Origin: Bacillota bacterium
GTDB lineage: Bacteria > Bacillota > Clostridia > Christensenellales > Aristaeellaceae
Assembly (NCBI GenBank): GCA_023413135.1
Contig: JAEZQK010000008.1
Span: 1-23,804 of the forward strand
DNA length: 23,804 nucleotides
Direction of reading: 5' to 3'
The position numbers were made by a program, and so were the translations under genes. Within the stretch, counting starts at the first letter, position 1. Each line of letters opens with the position of its first letter. Shown piece after piece: positions 1-7,721 of this stretch. The notes under the pieces were generated by a model that saw nothing but the letters and a program-made list of their open reading frames with translations, was not told the origin of the DNA and searched no databases.

Positions 1-401
<401 letters not shown>

Positions 402-530
402 AATCCTATCCATCTCTATCTTGGAGTCCTCCTACTGGTTACCCACTTGGAGTTTCCCTCGACAAAGTGAAAACTCATTCTTAGAATCGACTGTCGATTT
501 CTTTCTTCTTCTTTAAGTCTCTCGACTCTG

Positions 531-549
531 TATCGTTTTCAAGGTTCAG
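531..549 (-). promoter_or_regulatory. boxA-like antitermination site in the rRNA leader
   Basis: The minus strand reads CTGAACCTTGAAAACGATA about 130 nt upstream of the 16S 5' end. It resembles the boxA core of Gram-positive rRNA leaders (GAACnTTGAAAAC), where NusB/S10 load the antitermination complex. Position (between promoter P1 and the gene) and sequence fit; the match is by eye only. The rest of the leader, 402-573, holds purine-rich stretches that may pair with the 3' flank of 16S in the processing stalk, which lies outside the window. Confidence 0.5.
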
Positions 550-573
550 TGCCCTGCTTGCCGCAGGAGTTTT

Positions 574-602
574 AGTTTAGCATACTCTGCTTTGCTTGTC
601 AA
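574..602 (-). promoter_or_regulatory. rRNA promoter P1 (proximal)
   Basis: Minus strand: TTGACA (complement of 597-602), a 17-nt spacer, then TAAACT (574-579). The -35 is perfect and the -10 matches four of six. The sequence upstream of the -35 is A-tract rich (GCGAAAAAAGTCG), like an UP element. Initiation would be near 567, giving a leader of about 165 nt before 16S. Confidence 0.85.
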
Positions 603-836
603 CACCGATTTCGACTTTTTTCGCTAACATTTTCTGTTACTGCGTATCAAACGCATTTTGTTCTGTTTGATACGCTGTACGAAACAAATCAGTTGCTGAC
701 AGCCTGCTTTTCTTCCGTAATCTTCGAAACAGATGCAATTCCGTTTCGCTCTTTAGCCATCTCCCCAGCGGGTACCGCCTTGAAGGTCGGCCGGCCAGCT
801 CGATGGTGTTCCATGCCCGTTTAAGGCAGGAACGCT

Positions 837-865
837 AGTTTAGCACAGTACACTTTGCTTGTCAA
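837..865 (-). promoter_or_regulatory. rRNA promoter P2
   Basis: Minus strand: TTGACA (860-865), 17-nt spacer, TAAACT (837-842). It is exactly 263 bp upstream of P1 and at the same point of the repeat unit. The transcript would begin with an imperfect hairpin formed by GTTCC and GGAAC arms around 808-832, then read through unit A and P1 into the 16S gene. Confidence 0.83.
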
Positions 866-1099
866 CACCGATTTCAATGTTTTTCGCTAACATTTTCTGT
901 TACTGCGTATCAAACGCTTTTTGTTCTGTTTGATACGCTTCGCGAAACAAATCAGTTGTTGACAGCCTACTTTTCTTCCGTAATCTTCGAAACAGATGCA
1001 ATTCCGTCTCGCTTTATAACCATCTCCCCAGCGGGTACCGCCTTGAAGGTTGGTCGGCCGGCTCGATGGTGTTCCGTGCCCGTTTGGGACAGGAACGCT

Positions 1100-1128
1100 A
1101 GTCTAGCATAGCACACGTTGCTTGTCAA
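1100..1128 (-). promoter_or_regulatory. rRNA promoter P3 (distal)
   Basis: Minus strand: TTGACA (1123-1128), 17-nt spacer, TAGACT (1100-1105). It is exactly 263 bp upstream of P2. Beyond it only about 35 bp of a third repeat copy remain recognisable before the sequence diverges, so P3 marks the outer edge of the promoter array. Confidence 0.8.
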
Positions 1129-1176
1129 CACAGATCTCAATATTTTTCGCTTCCTTTTTCTGTTCATTCCGATTTG

Positions 1177-1470
1177 CTATATGGTCTCCGGATCATCCCG
1201 GCTTCCCAGTTCGGGATGCCTGATCGCCGGCGAATACTAATACCGATATGCAACGGAGACTATAACATCCTACCCCGTCAGATACCTGCCGCTGCTGCTT
1301 AAGCCCAGCGCCTGTTTGGTGACGCAGATATTCTGGGCATAGCAGATGGGCTCCGTCAAGTGCCAGTGATACATTTTAAAGCGCATCCGGGAGTGGTAGA
1401 ACCCGTCGGGACGGATCACCTGACGCAGCCCAATATATGAAGTGCAGTATTCTTGATGTTGATGCGTCAA
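1177..1470 (-). pseudogene. GH172 (DUF2961) glycoside hydrolase, C-terminal fragment, decayed
   Basis: The minus-strand frame from 1470 to 1177 reads as the end of a DUF2961/GH172 protein: GLRQVIRPDGFYHSR, MYHWHLTEPICYAQNICVT, GRYL, then DVIVSVAYRY and HPELGSRDDPETI before a TAG at 1177-1179. From my knowledge of the family these correspond to the conserved QVIRPDG, YRWHL-DPI, RYLP-QDDIASVAYWYQ and FPELPSRDELE segments. The frame is broken by TAG at 1270-1272 and TAG at 1237-1239, both where the family usually has Gln (CAG to TAG). A further in-frame TGA lies just upstream of 1470 and no ribosome site is visible. Family members act on arabinofuranosides and fructofuranosides. Only about the last 97 codons remain, abutting the rRNA promoter array. 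Confidence 0.75.
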
Positions 1471-1479
1471 CCCCGGTGC

Positions 1480-1709
1480 ACGTCATCTTAATGTGTTGTA
1501 CTACCCCGGGTTTCGATTCCCCCGATTTCCATATGTCAGTCCTATCGTCACTTTCACGTCAATCATATGCCTGCAATTCATCAATATCGTTCGCATTTTC
1601 CCGGACTTTTCTGTATATAGTTTCATCGAAATATACAACAAGGCTTCATATTTATATGAAAAAGGTCAATATATGCCGTAAAAGAAACAATAATACGTTG
1701 AGTATATAA
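1480..1709. other. AT-rich intergenic stretch, no gene seen
   Basis: Between the GH172 remnant and the importer promoter the DNA becomes AT-rich and holds no convincing coding frame. The only clear structure is a near-perfect palindrome at 1645-1660 (TTCATAT, two bases, ATATGAA), a possible operator without an assigned regulator. The short open frames here have no ribosome site or recognisable protein. Confidence 0.5.
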
Positions 1710-1738
1710 TTGACTTTTTTGTATATCTACGATATGCT
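1710..1738 (+). promoter_or_regulatory. Probable promoter of the ABC importer operon
   Basis: TTGACT at 1710-1715, a 17-nt spacer, then TATGCT at 1733-1738, in an AT-rich stretch. Initiation near 1745 would give a leader of about 105 nt containing the inverted repeat at 1794-1820 and the ribosome site AAGGAGG near 1837-1843. No other pair in this gap fits as well. Confidence 0.6.
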
Positions 1739-1793
1739 TTTTACACTTTCGATATGAAAATTATACATAATATCTCCCAACAGGATTGTTCAT

Positions 1794-1820
1794 AACATGC
1801 AAACCCCAAATTTGCATGTT
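1794..1820. promoter_or_regulatory. Perfect 10-bp inverted repeat in the importer leader
   Basis: AACATGCAAA (1794-1803), a 7-nt spacer, then TTTGCATGTT (1811-1820). It lies downstream of the probable start of transcription and about 17 nt before the ribosome site, so it could be an operator for a dimeric regulator or a hairpin affecting translation. No T-run follows, so it is not a simple terminator. It does not match the CG-centred palindromes at 17740 and 18330. Confidence 0.6.
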
Positions 1821-1851
1821 GTGTGCATAAAATATAAGGAGGTATCCAAAC

Positions 1852-3741
1852 ATGCGCAAAACCCTGTCCTTTCTCCTTGCGCTCATGCTGCTTCTCTCGC
1901 TCAGCTCTGTAGCGTTCGCCGAGGAGATGACCGAAGTCAACACGCCGCGCCGGGAAACCCTCATCGTTGAGACACAAACCCCGACGGACGTACCTGGGCA
2001 ATTCAACTCATACATGCAGGGCACCCAGATGGGCTTTGGCATCCATCAGTTAATGTCTGCGATGATGTGGGAAATGGACACCGTCAAAGGTGAGCAGTTC
2101 GGCGAAGTAGCCGAAGGTATGCCTGTTTCCAACGAAGATTTCACCGAGCACGCGGTGAAAATCCGTCAGGGCATCAAATGGTCCGACGGAGAAGACCTTA
2201 CGGCGGATGACGTTGTGTTTACATTCAACATGATCATGTCCAACCCTGGTATCAACGCCTGTGAATACTACAACACCGTGTTCGCCTCCGTGGAGAAGGT
2301 GGACGATTACACCGTGAAGATCGTGACGAAGGAATCCTTCCCCCGCCTGGCGCTGCGCTTCGGCGTCACCATCTGGGGCAACGATCTGCGCATCGTTCCC
2401 GAACACATCTACTCCAAGGTGGAAGATGTCACCACGTTCAAGGACAGTGATCCCGTTGTGGCCGGCCCCTACACCGTGAAGGCGTATGACGAACTGGGCA
2501 AGTGGATCCTCTACGAGCGCCGCGAAGACTGGTTAAGCAGCACTGTCGGTGTCGTAACAGGCAAAATGCCCCAGGCCAAGTACATTTGGGTCAAGGTTCT
2601 TGGCGACGACACCACCCGCCAGATGGCCATGATTAACAACGAAGTTGATATTCTCTGCGAAGTCACGCCTGAAATCCTGGAGGTCATGACCTCTGCCAAC
2701 GACAAGATCGCCTGCTGGTATAGTGAATTCCCCTACGCCACCAGCGACGACCCCTGCTCCAAGGGCATCGCATTCCAGATGGCCAAAGAACCCTACAGCA
2801 ACCCTGATTTCCGCTGGGCGATTGCTTTGGCCATGAACTTTGACGAGATTTCCACCAGCATCTTCGACGGCGTAGGCCGCGCCAGTGCTTTCCCCATCCT
2901 CACCGCTACCAGCGCGATGCAGGAACTGTACTACAAGCCCCTGGTCCCCTGGCTGGAGGCCTTCGAACTGGATCTGGGTGACGGCACGACCATCAAGCCC
3001 TTTGACTTCGATTATGCCGAGCGGATAGGTACTGCTCTGCGCAGCCAGGGTTACAACATCCCCACCGATCATGATGCTTTGGTTGACATGTTCGGCATCG
3101 GCTGCTGGAAGCACGCTCCCGAAGCGGCTGAGAAGCTGCTCATCAAAGCCGGCCTGGAAAAGAAGGCTGACGGCTGGTACTTTAACGGCGCACCCTTCAC
3201 CATCCACATGACGTATTTGGCCAACACCGAAGCCCAGGCCGGCCGCGGCCTGCAGGCCGCCTATGACCAACTGGTCAAGTTCGGCCTCAACTGCACGCTG
3301 GCCAGCGAAAGCAGCGCCACTTGGGATACCAACATCTTTACCGGCAACTTTGAAATCAATGGCTCCTGGCCTACCGGCGGCATCACCAAGGATCTTTACT
3401 CCCAGATCAACGGCTGGGATGCCGACCTGATCGTGCCCCTTGGGCAGCGTGGATCCGGCCAGGGTTCCCGCTGGAACAACGCCGAAGCTACCGAGATCAT
3501 CCACCAATTGGCGAAGCTGTCCCCGGATGATGAAAAATCTTACGAACTGGCCATGGATTTCATGAAGGTCGCCATCAAGGACCTGCCCTTCATCGGCTTC
3601 CATTCCGGCGTCAAGTTCGTTCCCACCAACAGCACGCTCTGGACCAACTACCCCAACGCCGAGAATCCCTATAACGGCCCCTGGTGGTGGTGGAGCTGCT
3701 TCAAGTACATCACGACCGAAATCACTCCTGTTGCCAAGTAA
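1852..3741 (+). CDS. ABC importer solute-binding protein, family 5 (Opp/Dpp type)
   Basis: A 629-residue extracytoplasmic binding protein that should deliver ligand to the permeases encoded next. Residues 1-24 form a signal peptide: MRK, a hydrophobic core, then an AFA-EE cleavage site. Family 5 landmarks follow: IRQGIKWSDGEDLTADDVVFTFN near 90-115, GPYTVKAYDE near 205 and WILYERREDWL near 218-228. The C-terminus is Trp-rich (PWWWWSC). ATG at 1852 is preceded by AAGGAGG. Family 5 proteins often bind peptides, but several, including ones in Thermotoga, bind oligosaccharides. The mannosidase at the end of this operon favours a sugar ligand. There is no lipobox cysteine after the signal core, which is unusual for a Gram-positive binding protein. 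Confidence 0.93.
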   Translation: MRKTLSFLLALMLLLSLSSVAFAEEMTEVNTPRRETLIVETQTPTDVPGQFNSYMQGTQMGFGIHQLMSAMMWEMDTVKGEQFGEVAEGMPVSNEDFTEHAVKIRQGIKWSDGEDLTADDVVFTFNMIMSNPGINACEYYNTVFASVEKVDDYTVKIVTKESFPRLALRFGVTIWGNDLRIVPEHIYSKVEDVTTFKDSDPVVAGPYTVKAYDELGKWILYERREDWLSSTVGVVTGKMPQAKYIWVKVLGDDTTRQMAMINNEVDILCEVTPEILEVMTSANDKIACWYSEFPYATSDDPCSKGIAFQMAKEPYSNPDFRWAIALAMNFDEISTSIFDGVGRASAFPILTATSAMQELYYKPLVPWLEAFELDLGDGTTIKPFDFDYAERIGTALRSQGYNIPTDHDALVDMFGIGCWKHAPEAAEKLLIKAGLEKKADGWYFNGAPFTIHMTYLANTEAQAGRGLQAAYDQLVKFGLNCTLASESSATWDTNIFTGNFEINGSWPTGGITKDLYSQINGWDADLIVPLGQRGSGQGSRWNNAEATEIIHQLAKLSPDDEKSYELAMDFMKVAIKDLPFIGFHSGVKFVPTNSTLWTNYPNAENPYNGPWWWWSCFKYITTEITPVAK

Positions 3742-3778
3742 GCTCTTGCACGAAAGCTCAATAATGGCTGGGCGAACC

Positions 3779-3820
3779 GAGGCACGCGCCGCCGCATACG
3801 TTGCGCGTGCCTCCTTCTTT
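3779..3820 (+). terminator. Stem-loop between binding-protein and permease genes, likely leaky terminator or mRNA stabiliser
   Basis: A perfect 11-bp stem (3779-3789 with 3803-3813, GAGGCACGCGC and its complement) with a 13-nt loop is followed by CTTCTTTAT. The tail is only partly T-rich and the permease gene starts 18 nt later, so partial termination or 3'-end protection of the upstream mRNA is likely. Such a stem commonly lets the binding protein be made in excess over the membrane parts. Confidence 0.65.
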
Positions 3821-3837
3821 ATAAAGGGGTGTAGCGA

Positions 3838-4836
3838 TTGAAATTCCGAAAATACTTCGGTCTTCGCCTGCTCACATGGGCTTTGACCATTTGGATAGGT
3901 GTCACTTTTATCTTCTTTATTCCGCGCATGTTCCCCTCCGATCCGGTGGAGAGCATGATCGGGCAGATTCAATCACGTTCCGGGCAGATGGATCCTGTGC
4001 AGATGGAAGCTTTGCGCAGGTCTTTGCGCATTCAGTTCGGCCTGGATGGCTCACTGCTGGAGCAATACGGTTCCTTTTTGTTAAAAGGCCTGCTGCATTT
4101 TGACTTCGGCCCTTCCCTGATGAGTTATCCAGCTCCTGCGGGGGAAATTATAGGAACCTATCTGCCTTACACCTTGAGCCTGTCGCTGACAACGACGATC
4201 CTGGCTTGGATCATCGGCAATACCATCGGCCTCCTTGCAGGTTTTCGAAAGAACAAACGATCCTCCAAGTTACTCGAGGGTTTGGCCATATGTATCTACC
4301 CTGTCCCCTATTTTATTATCGCGCTGATTCTTCAAATCATCTTTGCGTTTATATTGGGTTGGTTCCCGCTGCAAACCACCATCAACAACATGGGCGGTTT
4401 CACTACGTTTATCACATCACTTTTGAAAGCATCGGTTCTGCCCGGCATTTCTCTGATGCTCCTGGGCACAGGCTGGTGGATCATTTCCATGAAATCCCTT
4501 TCCAGCACGACGGCCGAAGAAGACTTCGTTCTCTATGCCCGGTACCGCGGTCTTTCGGAGGGAAAGATCGGCAGGAGCTACGTTTTCCGCAATTCCATCC
4601 TGACGCAAATCACGGCCCTGGCCATGAGCCTTGGCGGCGTATTCAACGGCTCGATCATGACGGAGATCATCTTTGGCTATCCCGGCGTTGGCACACTGAT
4701 CCAAAAAGCGATTCTGCAGTCGGATTACAACATGATATTAGGCTGCATCACCATTTCCATCGTCGCCATTTCCACGGCAACGCTGATCGCTGATTTGGTT
4801 TACCCATTCATTGATCCCAGGATCAGATACAGCTAA
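3838..4836 (+). CDS. ABC importer permease, OppB/DppB type
   Basis: A 332-residue integral membrane subunit. The N-terminus matches the OppB/DppB pattern: a first membrane helix (LLTWALTIWIGVTFIFFIPRMFPSDP), a long external segment to about residue 95, then five further helices. The EAA loop that docks on the ATPases is visible as EEDFVLYARYRGLSEGKI near 222-240, and the C-terminus ends in the family-typical YPFIDPRIRY. The start is TTG at 3838, set by AAAGGGG eight bases upstream; no ATG lies near. The next permease starts 19 nt after the stop. Confidence 0.92.
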   Translation: MKFRKYFGLRLLTWALTIWIGVTFIFFIPRMFPSDPVESMIGQIQSRSGQMDPVQMEALRRSLRIQFGLDGSLLEQYGSFLLKGLLHFDFGPSLMSYPAPAGEIIGTYLPYTLSLSLTTTILAWIIGNTIGLLAGFRKNKRSSKLLEGLAICIYPVPYFIIALILQIIFAFILGWFPLQTTINNMGGFTTFITSLLKASVLPGISLMLLGTGWWIISMKSLSSTTAEEDFVLYARYRGLSEGKIGRSYVFRNSILTQITALAMSLGGVFNGSIMTEIIFGYPGVGTLIQKAILQSDYNMILGCITISIVAISTATLIADLVYPFIDPRIRYS

Positions 4837-4855
4837 GAAAGGAGGGATAACGCCT

Positions 4856-5692
4856 TTGAAAAAGTTTTGGAGGAATGCAAACGGCCGTCTGAAAGCCGGC
4901 ATGATTATGACGGCCTTCTTTATGATCCTTGGGTTTGTGGTGTTTTATTTGCCTCACATCAATCCCTTCACCTTCAACACCTATCCCAAAAAGCTGGGCC
5001 CCTCCATGCAACACATCTTAGGTACAACGAGTATGGGCCAGGATATTTTCTGGCTGCTCATCGAGGCTATCCACAACTCGCTTTTGATCGGCCTGATCGT
5101 GGCTACCATAGGTACCGTGGTGGGTGTGCTGGTGGGCTTGCTGGCAGGCTTCTCCGGCGGCATACTTGACCGCGTGCTGACTGTTATCACCGATACGTTC
5201 GTTGTTATCCCCTCCCTGCCAATCCTGGTACTCATGACCGCCCTGATGAAAGGCTCGTCCACCGTCATATTAATGGCGCTGGTATTGGCCATGTTCGCGT
5301 GGGCTTGGCCCAGCCGGCAGATACGCTCGCTGGCGCTGACCATCAAAGAGCGCGACTTCATCCACACCGCATGGTTTTCCGGCGAAGGCACGCTGCAGGT
5401 AGTAGTAACTGAAATCCTCCCTTATGCGCTGACCTGGTCGCTGTCCAATTTTATGAACGCGACACTGGCGGCCATCGCCGCCGAATCCAGCCTTGCCGTG
5501 CTGGGCTTATCCCCCGCCAACCTCATCTCATTGGGCAACATGATCCAATGGGCAAGGGACCGGAACGCGATTTTCGCCAAACAGTGGTTCTGGGTCGGCT
5601 CTCCTATCGTGGCTACGGTGCTGCTCTTTATCGGCCTGTTTCTGCTGATTACAGGCTATAACGATTATTTATCCATGAAGAGAGGTAGATAA
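4856..5692 (+). CDS. ABC importer permease, OppC/DppC type
   Basis: A 278-residue second permease that would pair with the OppB-like protein. It has one N-terminal membrane helix (GMIMTAFFMILGFVVFYLP), the family HILGTTSMGQDIFWLLIEA segment near 57-75 (usual form: LGTDxxGRD), then five helices and an EAA-like loop (RSLALTIKERDFIHTAWFSG). TTG at 4856 is chosen because GGAGGG lies at 4841-4846, ten bases upstream. The frame is open back to 4811, but that start lies inside the previous gene and has no ribosome site. The usual R of LGTDxxGRD is Q here, within family variation. Confidence 0.9.
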   Translation: MKKFWRNANGRLKAGMIMTAFFMILGFVVFYLPHINPFTFNTYPKKLGPSMQHILGTTSMGQDIFWLLIEAIHNSLLIGLIVATIGTVVGVLVGLLAGFSGGILDRVLTVITDTFVVIPSLPILVLMTALMKGSSTVILMALVLAMFAWAWPSRQIRSLALTIKERDFIHTAWFSGEGTLQVVVTEILPYALTWSLSNFMNATLAAIAAESSLAVLGLSPANLISLGNMIQWARDRNAIFAKQWFWVGSPIVATVLLFIGLFLLITGYNDYLSMKRGR

Positions 5693-5695
5693 AAG

Positions 5696-6667
5696 ATGCT
5701 GAAAATCGACCATCTGTCCACCTCTTACAAGACCATCGACGGCAATATACGCGTTGTCAACGACGTTCATTTTGAGATTTTCGATAATGAAATCTTCGGC
5801 ATCGCCGGAGAATCCGGCTGCGGGAAGACAACGCTTTTAAAGGCGCTGTATGATATCGTTGAGTTTCCGTTGGAAATTGATTCGGGCAGGGTCATTTTAA
5901 GCGGGGAGAAGAACGGTAAGCCCTTCTCCTTTGAATCCGGCAAGATCCGAAAAACCTGGTGGAACAACATCTCCTATGTGCCGCAGGCCGCCCAGAGCGT
6001 TTTGAACCCTATCACGCGCTTAAAATCCCAATTCCTCGACTCCATTCCCAAGGCGGACAGAAAAAATGAAACGGAAGCGCAAACCCTTAAGAGGGTGGCG
6101 CACTATCTGGAAGAATTGAGTCTCTCCCCCGGCCTCTTAAACGCCTTCCCCTTCCAGCTTTCCGGCGGCATGCGGCAGCGTGTGATTATTGCGTTGGCCA
6201 CTTTCATGTCACCCAATGTGGTGCTGGCTGACGAGCCGACGACGGCGCTGGATGTGGTGGTGCAGCGCGGCATTTTGATGATGCTGATGCGCTTGCAAAA
6301 GCAGTTCAAAAATACGCTGGTGCTGGTCAGCCATGACATGGGCGTTCACTACCAGATTACCAACCGCATGGGCATTATGTATTCCGGCAGCTTCGTGGAA
6401 CTAGGCAAGACGGATGACATCTTTAATGACCCGATCCATCCCTATACGAAAATGCTCATCAGCGCGCTGCCCAAAGTCGGCGACAAGAGCCAAAAGGTTG
6501 GCATCCCCGGCCGTCCGCCAGCGCTTCATAATCCACCTCCGGGCTGCCGGTTCGCGCCGCGCTGTCCGCAGGCAACCGAAGGCTGCTCAAAATCTGCGCC
6601 GGCTTTCCGTGAGGTGCGCCCCGGCCATTTTGCATCATGCCATAGGCTGAATGGGGAGGTGGAATAA
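5696..6667 (+). CDS. ABC importer ATPase, OppD/DppD type
   Basis: A 323-residue cytoplasmic ATPase, one of two that power the importer. Visible motifs are Walker A GESGCGKT (38-45), Q-loop YVPQ (94-97), signature LSGGMRQR (155-162), Walker B VVLADEPTTALD (175-186) and the H-loop VLVSHDMG. The C-terminal extension GCRFAPRCPQATEGC is the oligopeptide-transporter ATPase domain with clustered cysteines, which binds an iron-sulfur cluster in some studied Dpp systems. ATG at 5696 lies three bases after the permease stop, with AGAGAGG upstream. It overlaps the ribosome site of the second ATPase. Confidence 0.95.
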   Translation: MLKIDHLSTSYKTIDGNIRVVNDVHFEIFDNEIFGIAGESGCGKTTLLKALYDIVEFPLEIDSGRVILSGEKNGKPFSFESGKIRKTWWNNISYVPQAAQSVLNPITRLKSQFLDSIPKADRKNETEAQTLKRVAHYLEELSLSPGLLNAFPFQLSGGMRQRVIIALATFMSPNVVLADEPTTALDVVVQRGILMMLMRLQKQFKNTLVLVSHDMGVHYQITNRMGIMYSGSFVELGKTDDIFNDPIHPYTKMLISALPKVGDKSQKVGIPGRPPALHNPPPGCRFAPRCPQATEGCSKSAPAFREVRPGHFASCHRLNGEVE

Positions 6668-6668
6668 G

Positions 6669-7679
6669 TTGGCCACAATGCTGCTGGAAGTCAAAAACGC
6701 CAGCAAAATCTTCAGGATTGGCGGCATGCTGCTGGGCAAAAAGCTGGTGGCCATTGACGGCGTTTCGCTGGACATCGATGCAGGATCACCGGTGATCCTG
6801 TCCATCGTGGGCGAATCCGGCTGCGGCAAATCCACGCTGTGCAAGATGATTCTTCGCCTGTACAAGCCGGACATGGGTGATATTCTTCTATCCGGCAATT
6901 CCTATGCAAATAAAAAAAGTTACAACCCTCTTCAATTCCGCCTGGATGTGCAGCCCATCTTCCAGAACCCTTATGAATCCTTCTCCGCGCGCAAGACGGT
7001 GGATACGTATCTATTCAATACGGCGCTTCGCCTTGGCATCTGCAAGAATAGTTCGGAGGCGGAAAAACTGGTAGATGAAACGCTGCGCAACGTCGGCCTG
7101 TCATTAAGCGTTGTCCGCGGAAAGTATCCCACGCAGTTTTCGGGCGGCGAGCTGCAGCGTGTCTCCATCGCGCGGGCGCTCATCACGCGGCCGAAGCTCA
7201 TCATCGCAGACGAGCCCGTGGCCGCCATCGATGCATCCATGAAGATGAACATCGTCAACCTGTTCAAAGAATTGAAGGATAAATACAAGGTTTCCTTCAT
7301 CTACATCACCCATGACCTTTCCACAGCATATTACGTCTCCGATTACATCGCCACGCTCTACCGCGGCTGCCTGATCGAATACGGCCCCGCCAAGGAGATC
7401 ATGGATGAACCTGCGCACCCGTACACCGAGCTTTTGATGAACGCGGTGCCACGGGTGGGTGACAAGTGGGATAAGGAACTTACGATGCCTGACGTAGAGG
7501 ACAAGGAATACGCCATCTCCTACTGCAAATTTGCTCCCCGCTGCCCTTACGCCACGGAGGAATGCCGGAAAAAACGGCCGGATATGGTCTCACTTGGCGG
7601 AACCCGCAAGGTGCTTTGCTTCCATCCGCTTGTAAATACGCAGGTAGGGAGCAGGAAAGCGGAGCAAAACATGGAATAG
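6669..7679 (+). CDS. ABC importer ATPase, OppF/DppF type
   Basis: A 336-residue partner ATPase. Walker A GESGCGKS is at 48-55, followed by a signature FSGGELQRV, Walker B LIIADEPVAAID, H-loop YITHDLS and the C-terminal cysteine segment YCKFAPRCPYATEEC. TTG at 6669 is preferred: GGGGAGG at 6653-6659 sits nine bases upstream and the previous gene stops at 6667. An ATG three codons later (6678) is the alternative. An in-frame ATG at 6651 lies inside the ribosome site and is unlikely. The D-loop reads VAAIDAS where TSALDVS is common, a normal variant. Confidence 0.94.
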   Translation: MATMLLEVKNASKIFRIGGMLLGKKLVAIDGVSLDIDAGSPVILSIVGESGCGKSTLCKMILRLYKPDMGDILLSGNSYANKKSYNPLQFRLDVQPIFQNPYESFSARKTVDTYLFNTALRLGICKNSSEAEKLVDETLRNVGLSLSVVRGKYPTQFSGGELQRVSIARALITRPKLIIADEPVAAIDASMKMNIVNLFKELKDKYKVSFIYITHDLSTAYYVSDYIATLYRGCLIEYGPAKEIMDEPAHPYTELLMNAVPRVGDKWDKELTMPDVEDKEYAISYCKFAPRCPYATEECRKKRPDMVSLGGTRKVLCFHPLVNTQVGSRKAEQNME

Positions 7680-7721
7680 TGCAAAGAAAGCTACACTTAT
7701 TTTATGGAAAGGATTAAGTCT

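Larger units (their letters stand above)
574..1165 (-). repeat. 263-bp tandem repeat carrying the rRNA promoters (two full units and a partial third)
   Basis: Unit A is 574-836 and unit B 837-1099; the partial third copy is 1100 to about 1165. A and B match nearly base for base with scattered substitutions and no visible change in length, since the promoters sit exactly 263 bp apart. Each full unit also has a perfect 11-bp inverted repeat: 642-652 with 665-675, and 905-915 with 928-938, the loops differing slightly. Neither strand has a T-run after these stems, so they do not look like terminators. Confidence 0.9.

Noticed and set aside
642..675. Terminator within the rRNA promoter repeats
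   Set aside because: The stem is strong but neither side is followed by a T-run, and a terminator would silence the distal promoters.
574..1165. CRISPR array
   Set aside because: The repeats are 263 bp tandem units with no spacers; they are duplicated rRNA promoter regions.
1180..1264. Inverted arms TATGGTCTCCG and CGGAGACTATA (one mismatch)
   Set aside because: They fall inside the decayed GH172 frame, whose protein similarity explains the sequence. No other sign of a mobile element or regulator is seen.
1237..1272. TAG recoded as glutamine
   Set aside because: Both in-frame TAG codons fall at Gln positions, but other genes here (second importer ATPase, LacI-family regulator) end at TAG and none has an internal TAG, so decay is simpler.
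2533..3972. Open frame of 479 codons on the minus strand, antisense to the binding-protein gene
   Set aside because: It mirrors the codon phase of the real gene, has low-complexity composition (runs of Gly, Val, Ala), no ribosome site and no recognisable domain.
4811..4855. Upstream start for the second permease
   Set aside because: It would lie inside the first permease gene with no ribosome site, whereas TTG at 4856 has GGAGGG ten bases before it.
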